Of a DNA stretch of 11,019 bases, positions 1 to 10,213 are shown piece after piece. The DNA lies in the NCBI GenBank assembly GCA_022601315.1, contig JAHZIU010000222.1:1-11019 (forward strand). The letters run 5' to 3'. The notes under the pieces were generated by a model. The model saw only the letters and a program-made list of their open reading frames with translations, did no database searches and was not told where the DNA came from. Each line of letters starts with the position of its first letter. Position 1 is the stretch's first letter. Source of the stretch: Betaproteobacteria bacterium (GTDB lineage Bacteria > Pseudomonadota > Gammaproteobacteria > Burkholderiales > Nitrosomonadaceae). Position numbers and translations under genes: made by a program.

Positions 1-21
1 AATTTTTTTGCCTGTCCTATA

Positions 22-50
22 TATTCACCATTCCATTAAATCATTATAAT
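22..50 (+). promoter_or_regulatory. Possible sigma70 promoter of the giant modular protein gene
   Basis: A perfect -10 hexamer TATAAT lies at 45-50. Seventeen bases upstream sits only a poor -35 candidate, TATTCA (22-27, three of six consensus positions). Transcription would start near base 57, giving a leader of about 37 bases. The region is very AT-rich, and a second TATAAT occurs at 71-76, so a chance match is quite possible. Confidence 0.3.
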
Positions 51-93
51 GATAAAAGATGTAAGATAATTATAATAAAAAGGTGTGAAACGC

Positions 94-3000
94 ATGACTA
101 CTTCCAATAGAGCAAATTTATTCCGTAACGGTTTAATATTATTATTTGTACTGATCAATATTGTAATGATATCGACCAGCCAGGCTAATTGGAAGATAGA
201 CGGCAACTCCGAATTGGCACAACTCATTGGTGCTGCACCTGAAAATAGTTGGATAAAACTCAACACCAACCGCTATGATAGCGTCTGGACACCGCTTGAT
301 CAGCGTCCGGCACCTCCCGATGCACCATCAGTTGGCGCACCAAACAGTATTATAGAAGCCTGGAGCTCTATGGCCTGGGATTCAAACCGGGGCAATATCA
401 TTATATGGGGTGGAGGACACGCTAATTATCCAGGAAATGAAACCTATATCTGGAACTCCACAGATTTGAAATGGTCTCGTGGTTCCTTACCATCAGAAGT
501 TAAATTAGTAAATTCGACCCAGTCTCAGTATGAAGCGATTGATGGTGTTTTTAATGCGCCTATCGCGGCCCATACTTATGATAACTCAGAGTTTTTCCCG
601 GTTCTTGATCGTTTTATAACATTTGGCGGCGCCGCCTTTAATACCGGCGATGGTTTTGAACACGCCGATGATACATTAACCGGCCCATATTTCTTTGATC
701 CAGCATTAGCAGATGAAAATGCCGTGAGTGGATCAACCGGTTCACATGTTAATCCCGATACATACCCCAATATTATCGGCAAGCAAATGTGGACAAACCG
801 TGACAATCTTAACCCGTCAGACCCCATAGATTTACGCCCTGGTCATCAGTCCGGCGGTTTTAGGAATGGTGTTTCTGCTTATGCTCAAGAAGACGGTATC
901 GACGTTCTTTACCTTCAAGCCGGCAATGAATTGTTTCGTTATTCCGCACCGTCTTTGTCGGACCCAAGTCTTGACACATATGACTTGATCGGTGTTGCTG
1001 CAACAACTTTTTCTGGTCAGGGGGCAGGCGCTTATGATCCAGAGCGAAAAATTTTTGTGAGAACAGCAGGCGGCTTTGGCGATATCTTTACTTTCTGGGA
1101 TCTCAGTCAAACTGAAACAATTGCACAAAATACAATAATTACGCCAGATGTCATTAATGGCACTTTCAATTTTAGCCAATTAAGTCTCTATGGATTGGAC
1201 TACGACAATGTAAGAAAAGTTTTTGTTTTATGGGATGGCAATAAAGACGTTTGGCAGCTCATCCCCCCTGCAGATTTGACGTCTGGAACTTGGACTTTAA
1301 GTCGTGTACAACCTGATGGAACAGCATTCCCACAAAATCTTACCAACACTGTCGATATCCTTGGCAAATGGAAATATGCTGAAGCACTTGATGCTTATAT
1401 CGGACTAATTGATCAGCACACAGGCGATATCTGGGTTTATAAACCCGAAAATTGGCAGCCACAAGTCAGTTTGGCGAGTACACACATTACATTCCCTCTA
1501 GAAGATCAAATTATTTACGCTAATGAACCGATTGAAATTAACGCTTTTTCACTAGGGAGCAATGCTACCGAAATACAAATTTTTATTGATGGCAGTCTTG
1601 CCGCAACTGCTAACGCCAGTCCTATTAACCTGGATTGGGGGGATCGTACCCCTGGAGATTATACTTTAACAGCAAAAACGACTTATTTTGATGGCACCAC
1701 ATCACTATCTACACCAATACAAGTTACTGTATCTACAGATACTATTGAAACAATAACGCTTCAGGAAGGCTTAGATAATTATGTAGGCACATCAGATGCA
1801 TATATTTACCAATTCCAAAGTACTATTAATTTTGGTAATGAGACAATATTAATGGACAAAGGTAGTGGGTCAAAGATAACTTCACTTGTTCACTTTTCTG
1901 TTTTTGATTATGAGGGTGGTCCAATACCTGATGGAGCCATTATTCGTAATGCTAAGTTGTCTCTATATAAAACATCACCCTATGATCATGTTTACCAAGC
2001 ATACAGAATATTATCCAGCTGGACTGAAAGTGATGTAACTTGGAACCAACGTGAACCAGGAATTTTTTGGAGCTCCCCGGGAGCGAATGATTTAGGTGGT
2101 GATATTGCCACCACAGCTGATGACGAAGCTTCAATAACTTTTGTATCAGATTGGCTAACATTTGATGTTACAGATGGCTTACAAACCATGAGTAACAACA
2201 TATCGAATCACGGATGGAAATTGGTTCCCATCAGCGGAAATGCCAATATCAAGAAATTCTCAAGTAGTGAATATGCAATCGATACGACATTGCGCCCTAC
2301 CTTAGAAATTGAATATATCTCAAGCTCGGGACCGGCAAATTCAGCACCAATCGTAACATTAACGGCTCCACAATCAGGTAACACCTTTGAAATTGGCTCG
2401 CCGATACTTTTAACGGCGACCGCAAATGATACCGATGGGACGATCAGTAAAGTTGCCTTCTTTGCCGACGATGTATTGCTTGGCGAAGCCACCGCTGAAC
2501 CCTATGAGTTTTCTTGGACGAACCCCACGACCGGTTCTTACATATTGACCGCTGTGGCTACCGACGATGGTGGAAAGTTTACCCGGTCTACGGAAGCGGC
2601 TATCTCCGTCACGGATCCAAATACATCTACGCAACCACCCAACATTGATTTAACGCAGCCTAGCAACGGCGCAACATTTTCTGTCGGCGCATCAATTCAA
2701 TTTGCCGCAACAGCAGATGATCCTGATGGCTCAGTCACTAAAGTCGCATTTTTTGCAAATGATAGTTTGCTTTCTGAAGTCACCACCGCCCCTTATCAAT
2801 ATACTTGGGCCAATGCACCAACGGGCTCTCATACAGTCCGTGCTGTTGTCACAGATGATGGGGGAAATGAAACAGCGTCAGCCAATATCCAGGTTACCGT
2901 TAGTGGCACAACCATTCCTGGTGCCACAAAGATCACCTTACAAGAAGGCTTGAATGGATATGCCGGAACCATTGATACTTACCTTTATGAATTCCATAAT

Positions 3001-4680
3001 ACTAATAATTTTGGTGAGAAAACTTTCTTACAGGATAAGCCAACGGGCACAAGATTTTCTTCATTAGTGCGTTTTGCCATTTTTCAAAGTGAAGGTGGCC
3101 CTGTGCCGGATGGATCCACTATTACATCAGCCACACTTTCATTATTTAAAACCTCATTCTATGATCACACGTTTCGTCTTCACCGCATTCTGTCAAGCTG
3201 GATTGAAACTGATGTTACATGGGAACAACGTGAGCCGGGCATAGCATGGAACACTCCAGGCGCAAATGATTTCGGCCTTGACATCAATGCCGCAGCCGAT
3301 GGGGAAGGTTCGGTTATGTGGGAACCCAATTGGTTAGCAATCGATGTGACCAATGGTGTTCAAAGCATGAGTGCCAATGGTATAAATTATGGGTGGAAAC
3401 TGGTTCCAATTGCTGGAAACCCTAATCCCAAGGTTTTCTCAAGTAGTGAATATACTGATGACCCAACACTTCGGCCTATACTCGAAGTTGAATATTTACC
3501 AGATACCGGCGGATTTAATTTTCCGCCAACTGTTTCGATAACAGCGCCTTCATCTGGAAGCTCATTTGAAATTGGCTCGCCGATACTTTTAACAGCGACC
3601 GCAAATGATACCGATGGGACGATCAGTAAAGTTGCCTTCTTTGCCGACGATGTATTGCTTGGCGAAGTCACCGCTGAACCCTACGAGTTTTCTTGGACTG
3701 ATCCCGCTGCCGGTTCTTACAAATTGACTGCAGTGGCTACCGACGATGGTGGAAAATCAACAACTTCTCTCGAAAGATCTATTGATGTTTCAGATTTAGC
3801 TAATACTGCTCCGACAGTCAGTATCACTGATCCGATTGCAGGATCTAAGCATGATTTAGGTGTACCAATTCTAATTGCAGCCACAGCTAATGACACCGAT
3901 GGATCAATCGTAAAAGCTGCTTTTTATGCAAACGGTGATTTATTAGCTGAAGTCACTCAAGCGCCTTATGAATTTAGTTGGACCTCTGCACAAGAAGGAA
4001 TGCATTCAATTCAAGTCATTGTCACCGATAATGGTTCTTTAACTGGACAATCAGAAATACTAGAAATTACAGTTACGCAATCAACTAGTGGAAATAATTT
4101 TATAGTCACACTACAAAATGGACTAAACGGGTATTTAGGAACTCAGGATAGTCAAGTATCTGAATTTCATAATTTTAATAATTTTGGAGAAAAAACAAAA
4201 TTAAATGAAGATAATCTTGGAACGCGCTTTAGTATTTTTATTCAATTTGCCATTTTTGCATCTGAAGGAGGCCCTGTCCCAAACCTGGCAACCATAACTT
4301 CCGCCACACTGAAACTTTATAAATCGTCAAGTTACAATTATGTCTACCGTGCACATCCAGTGCTTCTACCCTGGTCTGAGAACCAAATAACTTGGTCTGA
4401 AAATCAATTGGGTAATTTCTGGAATGTCCCCGGCGGTCTTGGTTTTGATGCTGATATCAACAGCTCTCATGATGGAGAAGCATCTATATCATGGAGTCCT
4501 GGTTGGTTGGAAATTGATGTTACTCAAGGAATTAAAGCCATTCAAACTGGACGCCCAAACCACGGATGGCGATTGCTACCCGTTAGTGGTAATAATAATT
4601 TAAAAACCTTTATCAGTAGCGAATATGTAGAAAACGCTTTATTGAGACCAGCACTGGTTATTGAATATTTGATCGAGTAG
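94..4680 (+). CDS. Secreted modular protein: Kelch-like propeller, Ig-like and DNRLRE (CBM96-type) domains
   Basis: This encodes a 1528-residue exported protein of unknown function, probably extracellular. An ATG at 94 is preferred over an in-frame GTG at 85, because the AAAGG/AGGTG ribosome site (79-85) is well spaced for 94 and abuts the GTG. Residues 1-31 form a Sec signal peptide: Arg-bearing n-region, hydrophobic core about 13-26, cleavage after SQA. Residues ~40-455 look like a Kelch/galactose-oxidase-like beta-propeller, with WGGGH at 105-109 and ending near DIWVYKP. An Ig-like domain (~456-548) follows. Then come DNRLRE (~550-743), two Ig modules of the Big_7 type (~750-842, ~847-938), DNRLRE (~945-1135), two Ig modules (~1143-1234, ~1239-1329) and a C-terminal DNRLRE (~1337-1528). 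DNRLRE signs include SSWTESDVTW, a W-FDVTDG segment, an HGWKLVP-like segment and FSSSEY followed by LRP-LEIEY. DNRLRE domains often bind polysaccharides, so carbohydrate binding or adhesion is a fair inference. No catalytic residues are assigned, and no LPXTG, PEP-CTERM or membrane anchor is visible at the C-terminus. Confidence 0.93.
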   Translation: MTTSNRANLFRNGLILLFVLINIVMISTSQANWKIDGNSELAQLIGAAPENSWIKLNTNRYDSVWTPLDQRPAPPDAPSVGAPNSIIEAWSSMAWDSNRGNIIIWGGGHANYPGNETYIWNSTDLKWSRGSLPSEVKLVNSTQSQYEAIDGVFNAPIAAHTYDNSEFFPVLDRFITFGGAAFNTGDGFEHADDTLTGPYFFDPALADENAVSGSTGSHVNPDTYPNIIGKQMWTNRDNLNPSDPIDLRPGHQSGGFRNGVSAYAQEDGIDVLYLQAGNELFRYSAPSLSDPSLDTYDLIGVAATTFSGQGAGAYDPERKIFVRTAGGFGDIFTFWDLSQTETIAQNTIITPDVINGTFNFSQLSLYGLDYDNVRKVFVLWDGNKDVWQLIPPADLTSGTWTLSRVQPDGTAFPQNLTNTVDILGKWKYAEALDAYIGLIDQHTGDIWVYKPENWQPQVSLASTHITFPLEDQIIYANEPIEINAFSLGSNATEIQIFIDGSLAATANASPINLDWGDRTPGDYTLTAKTTYFDGTTSLSTPIQVTVSTDTIETITLQEGLDNYVGTSDAYIYQFQSTINFGNETILMDKGSGSKITSLVHFSVFDYEGGPIPDGAIIRNAKLSLYKTSPYDHVYQAYRILSSWTESDVTWNQREPGIFWSSPGANDLGGDIATTADDEASITFVSDWLTFDVTDGLQTMSNNISNHGWKLVPISGNANIKKFSSSEYAIDTTLRPTLEIEYISSSGPANSAPIVTLTAPQSGNTFEIGSPILLTATANDTDGTISKVAFFADDVLLGEATAEPYEFSWTNPTTGSYILTAVATDDGGKFTRSTEAAISVTDPNTSTQPPNIDLTQPSNGATFSVGASIQFAATADDPDGSVTKVAFFANDSLLSEVTTAPYQYTWANAPTGSHTVRAVVTDDGGNETASANIQVTVSGTTIPGATKITLQEGLNGYAGTIDTYLYEFHNTNNFGEKTFLQDKPTGTRFSSLVRFAIFQSEGGPVPDGSTITSATLSLFKTSFYDHTFRLHRILSSWIETDVTWEQREPGIAWNTPGANDFGLDINAAADGEGSVMWEPNWLAIDVTNGVQSMSANGINYGWKLVPIAGNPNPKVFSSSEYTDDPTLRPILEVEYLPDTGGFNFPPTVSITAPSSGSSFEIGSPILLTATANDTDGTISKVAFFADDVLLGEVTAEPYEFSWTDPAAGSYKLTAVATDDGGKSTTSLERSIDVSDLANTAPTVSITDPIAGSKHDLGVPILIAATANDTDGSIVKAAFYANGDLLAEVTQAPYEFSWTSAQEGMHSIQVIVTDNGSLTGQSEILEITVTQSTSGNNFIVTLQNGLNGYLGTQDSQVSEFHNFNNFGEKTKLNEDNLGTRFSIFIQFAIFASEGGPVPNLATITSATLKLYKSSSYNYVYRAHPVLLPWSENQITWSENQLGNFWNVPGGLGFDADINSSHDGEASISWSPGWLEIDVTQGIKAIQTGRPNHGWRLLPVSGNNNLKTFISSEYVENALLRPALVIEYLIE
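2386..2519 (+). repeat. Near-identical Ig-module patch, copy 1
   Basis: This 134-base segment begins TTTGAAATTGGCTCG and matches 3565-3698 with three mismatches (G/A in AACGGCG, C/T in GAAGCC, T/C in CCCTATGAG). It codes for the core of the first Ig module of unit 1, around NDTDGTISKVAFFADD. A weaker match continues to about 2577, with roughly ten further mismatches. Sequence on either side is much more diverged, although it belongs to the same super-repeat. Confidence 0.92.
3565..3698 (+). repeat. Near-identical Ig-module patch, copy 2
   Basis: This is the partner of 2386-2519 at an offset of 1179 bases, in the first Ig module of unit 2. Two of the three mismatches are silent and the third changes Ala to Val (GEATAEP against GEVTAEP). 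The weaker match extends to about 3756. The contrast with the diverged flanks suggests recent gene conversion or strong purifying selection on this patch. Confidence 0.92.
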
Positions 4681-4727
4681 AGGATTCATATTGGAAAAAT
4701 TGGCGCGAAAATCTGCTGCCACACCTT

Positions 4728-4761
4728 CGCAATGAACCTCAAGACGGGTTCACTGCGTTTT
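4728..4761 (+). terminator. Likely rho-independent terminator of the giant gene
   Basis: An inverted repeat pairs CGCA-A-TGAACC (4728-4738) with GGTTCA-C-TGCG (4747-4757). That gives an 11-position stem with one A/C mismatch and an eight-base loop, TCAAGACG. TTTT follows at 4758-4761. It lies 48 bases after the TAG stop at 4678-4680, in the position expected of a terminator. The U-tract is short, so efficiency may be moderate. Confidence 0.6.
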
Positions 4762-4898
4762 AATAAATACGCACAATGTATGTGCTATTAACCTGGACAT
4801 TTCATTTATTGCTAACAGTTCTTTTCCTACTTTTTTGTTGAATAATTACAAAAATTATATCTATCAGGCCAAATCGTTTCTGATTTCATTAAAAGATG

Positions 4899-5351
4899 TT
4901 ATTTACAAAACGTGTCTACAGCAGCTTGCGTTTCTTTAATTTGTTTTAGACGTATCTCATCATCGACATAAGTAATGCCCCCTTTACCATCTGGCATTGT
5001 CAAGCGACCTGATGCCTGGAGCATAGTTAATCTTCCTTTTGCATCAATACATTTTCTTTTGTTTTCCTCCTCCTGTGCCAACATTTTGGATTGATTTATC
5101 AATCTTTCTTCACGGCGACTGGTGTAGTTTTCTTTCTCATCGGAAAGACTAGTTGATGCATCGGATTTGGAATTTACTGTCGATGGCGGCGCTGATCTTA
5201 TTTTTAATTTTTCTTCATTATCTGTAGATCCTGAAAGTGATGGACGGTCACCATATTGGGTATTACCGTTCTCATCGACCCATTTGTAAACTTGCGCATG
5301 TACAACCGTACTACATAATAGAAATAATAAAATCAGAGCAATATGTCGCAT
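4899..5351 (-). CDS. Small secreted DUF4124 domain protein
   Basis: This encodes a 150-residue exported protein of the DUF4124 family, function unknown. The start is set at the ATG whose first base is 5351, because GGAG lies six bases upstream of it. The reading frame stays open to an ATG at 5447, but that extension is Ile/Lys/Phe-rich and would bury the signal peptide. The N-terminus MRHIALILLFLLCSTVVHA is a clear Sec signal peptide with cleavage after VHA. There is no proper lipobox at Cys13, since the residue before it is Leu. The mature protein opens with QVYKWVDENGNTQYGDRP, the hallmark of DUF4124. A Ser/Lys/Glu-rich linker follows, then a C-terminal part with one Cys near RKCIDAKG and one at the end (DTFCK). 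These could form a disulphide in the periplasm. GRLTM occurs twice, ten residues apart. The gene converges on the giant gene and diverges from guaB. No convincing promoter or terminator of its own was found. Confidence 0.87.
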   Translation of the reverse strand: MRHIALILLFLLCSTVVHAQVYKWVDENGNTQYGDRPSLSGSTDNEEKLKIRSAPPSTVNSKSDASTSLSDEKENYTSRREERLINQSKMLAQEEENKRKCIDAKGRLTMLQASGRLTMPDGKGGITYVDDEIRLKQIKETQAAVDTFCK

Positions 5352-5411
5352 TTTTTTCTCCATATACATAGATATCTTCTTGGTAAATTTAATAAAAATA
5401 TAGATTATTTT

Positions 5412-5463
5412 CAGTTGCTGAATTAGTGCATTTCTACTTGAATGCAATAAATGACAGCAACTG
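5412..5463. repeat. Nested inverted repeat in the divergent intergenic region
   Basis: The outer arms CAGTTGCTG (5412-5420) and CAGCAACTG (5455-5463) are perfect 9-base complements. Inside them TGCATT (5427-5432) pairs with AATGCA (5441-5446), giving a two-tier stem-loop. The left outer arm can instead form a small local hairpin, TTCAG-TTG-CTGAA (5410-5422), which would compete with the long stem. The element lies 61-112 bases upstream of the DUF4124 start and about 95 bases before the guaB promoter. No U-tract follows on either strand, so it does not look like a terminator. Its role is unknown. Confidence 0.6.
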
Positions 5464-5551
5464 GTAGGCTATTTAGGTTAATATATTTAGTTACGGATAA
5501 ATATGTGATGAATTAAGTGATCATATCCTGGAAAATCAGAAGTGTACGTAA

Positions 5552-7075
<1,524 letters not shown>

Positions 7076-7087
7076 AAGCGATCCCGT

Positions 7088-8650
7088 ATGCATCAAAAAA
7101 TTCTGATTCTGGATTTTGGTTCCCAGTACACACAGCTCATTGCCCGGCGTGTTAGAGAAACCAATGTTTACTGTAAACTGCACCCGTATGATGTCAGCGA
7201 GCAATTCATTAAGGATTTTTCACCTGACGGTATTATTCTGTCCGGTGGCCCTGCGTCTGTTACTGAGAAGGAACCGCCACGTGCGCCTCAAATTGTATTT
7301 GAATTAGGTGTTCCGGTACTAGGTATCTGCTATGGTATGCAAACGATGGCAGCCCAATTGGGTGGCGTCGTAGAGAATGCAACCATACGTGAATTCGGCT
7401 ATGCTGAAATACAAATTTCCGAGAATGCTGCACTATTTCAGACTATTTCTGATCGCGCCAACGCTGCAGGAAACAATCTGCTGGATGTTTGGATGAGTCA
7501 CGGCGATAAGGTTGAAACATTGCCTCCTGGTTTCCAGGTAATGGCGCATAATGCAGCCTCGCCAATTGCCGCAATGGCTGATGAAGCACGTAATTTTTAC
7601 GGCATACAATTTCACCCTGAGGTAACGCACACGATACAAGGCAAAGCAATTATTGACCACTTCGTGCACGAAATTTGCGGCATTGGTCATGACTGGAATA
7701 TGCCCGATTACGTGGAAGAGGCCATCGGAAAAATTCGCTCAGCGGTAGGACAAGACCGCGTAATCCTTGGCTTATCAGGCGGTGTCGATTCTTCTGTTGC
7801 TGCAGCACTGATACACCGGGCTATCGGTGACCAGCTTACCTGTGTATTTGTCGATAACGGACTACTACGCGCTAACGAAGCCAAACAAGTATTGGAAACT
7901 TTTGCCAATAATTTGACCGTTAAAGTTGTCCATGTTGACGCCAGTCGAGATTTTTTCAGAAACTTGCAAGGCATTATAGATCCAGAACAAAAACGGCATG
8001 TTATTGGACGTGAATTTGTCGAGGTGTTCCAACGGGAATCCACCAAAATCACAGATGCCAAATGGCTTGCACAAGGTACGATCTACCCTGATGTCATCGA
8101 GTCTGCAGACGGTAAAACAAAAAAAGCGCGCACTATCAAGTCCCATCATAATGTCGGTGGACTACCGGAAACTATGCACCTGAAATTACTTGAACCATTA
8201 CGTGAACTATTTAAGGATGAAGTACGTGAACTCGGACTTGCATTGGGTTTACCGCGAGAAATGGTATTTCGGCATCCATTTCCTGGACCAGGTCTGGGTG
8301 TTCGAATTCTGGGTGAGATCAAGTATGAATATGCGGAATTATTAAGACAGGCTGATCAGATATTTATCGAGGAATTAAATCATTCCGGTTGGTATGAAAA
8401 AACTTCCCAAGCTTTTGCAGTCTTCCTGCCGGTTAAATCGGTCGGTGTTATGGGTGATGGCCGTACTTATGAATATGTTATTGCATTACGAGCCGTTCAA
8501 ACCCAGGATTTTATGACTGCCAACTGGGCAGAACTTCCCTATTCTCTGCTAAGCAAAGTATCCAACCGAATCATCAATGAAATTCGTGGCATTAACCGTG
8601 TAGTGTATGATATCTCAGGCAAACCACCAGCTACGATTGAGTGGGAATAA
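7088..8650 (+). CDS. guaA: GMP synthase (glutamine-hydrolysing)
   Basis: This cytoplasmic enzyme aminates XMP to GMP using ATP and glutamine, acting directly after GuaB. It has 520 residues (E. coli 525). The N-terminal class I glutamine amidotransferase domain (about 1-200) begins [15 protein letters not shown] and has the triad Cys81 (GICYGMQ), His176 and Glu178 (FHPEV). The ATP-pyrophosphatase domain starts near 205 with the P-loop SGGVDSS at 230-236. The C-terminal dimerisation domain contains [17 protein letters not shown] and ends PATIEWE, as in the family. The ribosome site before the ATG is weak (AAGCGA), and with only 12 bases after the guaB stop, translation probably relies on coupling. 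The last 20 bases overlap the end of the opposite-strand peptidase gene. No terminator with a U-tract was found after the stop. Confidence 0.98.
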   Translation: MHQKILILDFGSQYTQLIARRVRETNVYCKLHPYDVSEQFIKDFSPDGIILSGGPASVTEKEPPRAPQIVFELGVPVLGICYGMQTMAAQLGGVVENATIREFGYAEIQISENAALFQTISDRANAAGNNLLDVWMSHGDKVETLPPGFQVMAHNAASPIAAMADEARNFYGIQFHPEVTHTIQGKAIIDHFVHEICGIGHDWNMPDYVEEAIGKIRSAVGQDRVILGLSGGVDSSVAAALIHRAIGDQLTCVFVDNGLLRANEAKQVLETFANNLTVKVVHVDASRDFFRNLQGIIDPEQKRHVIGREFVEVFQRESTKITDAKWLAQGTIYPDVIESADGKTKKARTIKSHHNVGGLPETMHLKLLEPLRELFKDEVRELGLALGLPREMVFRHPFPGPGLGVRILGEIKYEYAELLRQADQIFIEELNHSGWYEKTSQAFAVFLPVKSVGVMGDGRTYEYVIALRAVQTQDFMTANWAELPYSLLSKVSNRIINEIRGINRVVYDISGKPPATIEWE

Positions 8651-10208
8651 ACTCGATGCCGGATTGCATTAATCCCACAAGATTAATATTATCCGCATTG
8701 ATGGTCGACTCTGCCGCTAACAATGTTAGTGAAGCCGTAGATATTTCACCATTATTCAGCATTTCCACAAAAGGTTGTTTTTCTTCCTGGGTCGGTTCTG
8801 TAATAAATAAATTACGCCATAATATCGACACGACCTCATCATGACTACTGGCACCCGTCGCTTCAAGTGCCACTGTTGCCAATTGCTCATTACTCACACC
8901 ACGATCAATCAGTGACAAACCAATGCCAACAAACGCTTTATTATTTACGCTCTCGGCACCAAATACAGATCCCAGTAGCTTTGCAATTTGCCCTGCATGG
9001 CCATCAATATCAAGAGCTATCCTGGTGTCGTCAAATGTTAACCGTTCTATATCAGCAACTGTATTCTGGCCAGCAGCCCCATTTTGATCAGTGATCAAAT
9101 AATGCGCCTGTACTGCGCTCAATATATAATTCTCACGTAATCCCGAAAATATCGCAGTATCAATACCTACCCCACCATATAAGTTATCATTGCCTGCTCC
9201 ATTGACCAAAGTGTCATTACCATCTCCACCGGACAATACATTATTGTGTTCATTCCCAATTAGAAAATCGTTGCCATGACCACCTTGTGCGTTCTCGATC
9301 ACCGTTTCAAATGCAATCCAGATATTTGACACCTGTTGATTGCTTGTTGCATCCGACGCATAAACAGCATTACCAATAGTCGACCCTTTTCCTTCCCGTA
9401 AATCTATATGTGCGTTCAGCTGTCCCGTATATATAATCTCATCATTTTCTCCACCGCCATCCCAAATTGTTTCATGGTATGTTTGTGTATCATCAAAACG
9501 ATAAACATCATTTTGATTATGGAAGTCTTTGTTGGCGCCATATAAATATTGAATCGCCAGAATATCTAAAGGCATTGCAGTTGTAGGATTAAACGTAAAG
9601 ATCGAATCCTGATTGCCAGCAATAGCAGAATAGCTCATGATCGTAGCCGATATGGTATCCTCGGAAACAGGAAAATCGGTTCGCTCAAAAGGGTGCTCCA
9701 GACCCAGCACATGACCAATCTCATGCAGGATTGTTAAAAATGAGAATGTTCCCGGATCCCACTCTTCAATGGCGCTCGTACCTTCACTCTCGACCCAAAT
9801 ATCACCATTAAAGGCCGCTTGATACGATTCGAAATAAGCCCAGGCCTGGGCTGAAAAGTCATTACTATGCGTATAGGCAATACGAATATCACCTACATTT
9901 GTTGCTGATTCAACGACGTGTTCAAACTGTATGTTCGCTACGTTTTCCCATTGCTGCAGAGCAGCAACAAAGTTAGTTTGATCGGATGTGCTAATTGGTG
10001 AAAATGATGATTGCCATGGCTCTCCGCCAAGCACACTTGCACCATAACCAGTAAATGGATCTGTAGACCAAATTGAATTTTTATCTGGAAAGCTATATGT
10101 AATCAGTGGATTTGCCCATCGCTCACCGCCAACAATAATGGCATCTAGCGTTATTTGTCCTGACAAATCAAGTATAGCAATTTCACTGGAAGTGGCTGGA
10201 GTCGTCAT
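8631..10208 (-). CDS. Serralysin-type M10 zinc metallopeptidase with RTX repeats and DUF4214-like C-terminus
   Basis: This encodes a 525-residue secreted protease. The N-terminal catalytic domain (about 1-215) contains [11 protein letters not shown] with zinc ligands His162, His166 and His172 and catalytic Glu163, plus the Met-turn IMSYSA (Met191, Tyr193), as in serralysins. The Peptidase_M10_C/RTX part (about 215-365) has degenerate glycine-rich calcium-binding nonapeptides near 308-352, such as GGDGNDTL (from 327) and [10 protein letters not shown]. The last ~120 residues resemble the DUF4214-like tails of proteobacterial RTX proteins. There is no N-terminal signal peptide, which fits type I secretion through a C-terminal signal. 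No transporter genes lie in the window. The start follows a conserved-looking N-terminus ([11 protein letters not shown]), and no in-frame Met follows for a long way, but no Shine-Dalgarno is visible before it. The substrate is unknown. The gene ends 20 bases inside guaA, tail-to-tail. Confidence 0.94.
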   Translation of the reverse strand: MTTPATSSEIAILDLSGQITLDAIIVGGERWANPLITYSFPDKNSIWSTDPFTGYGASVLGGEPWQSSFSPISTSDQTNFVAALQQWENVANIQFEHVVESATNVGDIRIAYTHSNDFSAQAWAYFESYQAAFNGDIWVESEGTSAIEEWDPGTFSFLTILHEIGHVLGLEHPFERTDFPVSEDTISATIMSYSAIAGNQDSIFTFNPTTAMPLDILAIQYLYGANKDFHNQNDVYRFDDTQTYHETIWDGGGENDEIIYTGQLNAHIDLREGKGSTIGNAVYASDATSNQQVSNIWIAFETVIENAQGGHGNDFLIGNEHNNVLSGGDGNDTLVNGAGNDNLYGGVGIDTAIFSGLRENYILSAVQAHYLITDQNGAAGQNTVADIERLTFDDTRIALDIDGHAGQIAKLLGSVFGAESVNNKAFVGIGLSLIDRGVSNEQLATVALEATGASSHDEVVSILWRNLFITEPTQEEKQPFVEMLNNGEISTASLTLLAAESTINADNINLVGLMQSGIEFIPTQS

Positions 10209-10213
10209 GTAAT

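Larger units (their letters stand above)
1759..4677 (+). repeat. In-frame tandem super-repeat (DNRLRE-Ig-Ig units)
   Basis: The segment coding for the DNRLRE and Ig modules is a tandem array of 2.5 units. The equivalent point at the start of each DNRLRE module (LQEGL, LQEGL, LQNGL) falls at 1759, 2938 and 4111, so the periods are 1179 and 1173 bases, both multiples of three. The first Ig of units 1 and 2 is also offset by exactly 1179. The second Ig is offset by 1173, which places a two-codon length change between the first and second Ig of unit 2. The third unit has only its DNRLRE part, which ends the protein. The units are diverged over most of their length, so the duplication is old except for one patch annotated separately. 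Confidence 0.85.

Noticed and set aside
85..93. GTG at 85 as the start of the giant gene
   Set aside because: The AGG of the ribosome site ends one base before it, which is too close. The ATG at 94 has proper spacing, and the signal peptide is complete from there.
2208..3671. Two similar 94-codon frames on the minus strand (2208-2492 and 3387-3671)
   Set aside because: They look like a repeated gene pair but are antisense shadows of the duplicated DNRLRE/Ig modules. They have no ribosome sites or recognisable domains.
1759..4677. CRISPR array or mobile-element repeat as the explanation for repeated DNA
   Set aside because: The repeats are in frame, about 1.2 kb apart, and encode protein domains. 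There are no short regular spacers, terminal inverted repeats or transposase.
4850..4898. Weak hairpins downstream of the DUF4124 gene (AAATC/GATTT, ATCAG/CTGAT) as its terminator
   Set aside because: The stems are only five AT-rich base pairs and the T-tract is offset, so I could not support it.
5352..5447. 32-codon N-terminal extension of the DUF4124 protein
   Set aside because: It would put the signal peptide internally, and the GGAG six bases before 5351 marks the later ATG. The extension also covers non-coding-looking AT-rich sequence and part of the inverted repeat.
8641..8678. Inverted repeat GTGGGA/TCCCAC as a bidirectional terminator for guaA and the peptidase gene
   Set aside because: It has only a 6-base stem with a 26-base loop and no T-tract on either side.
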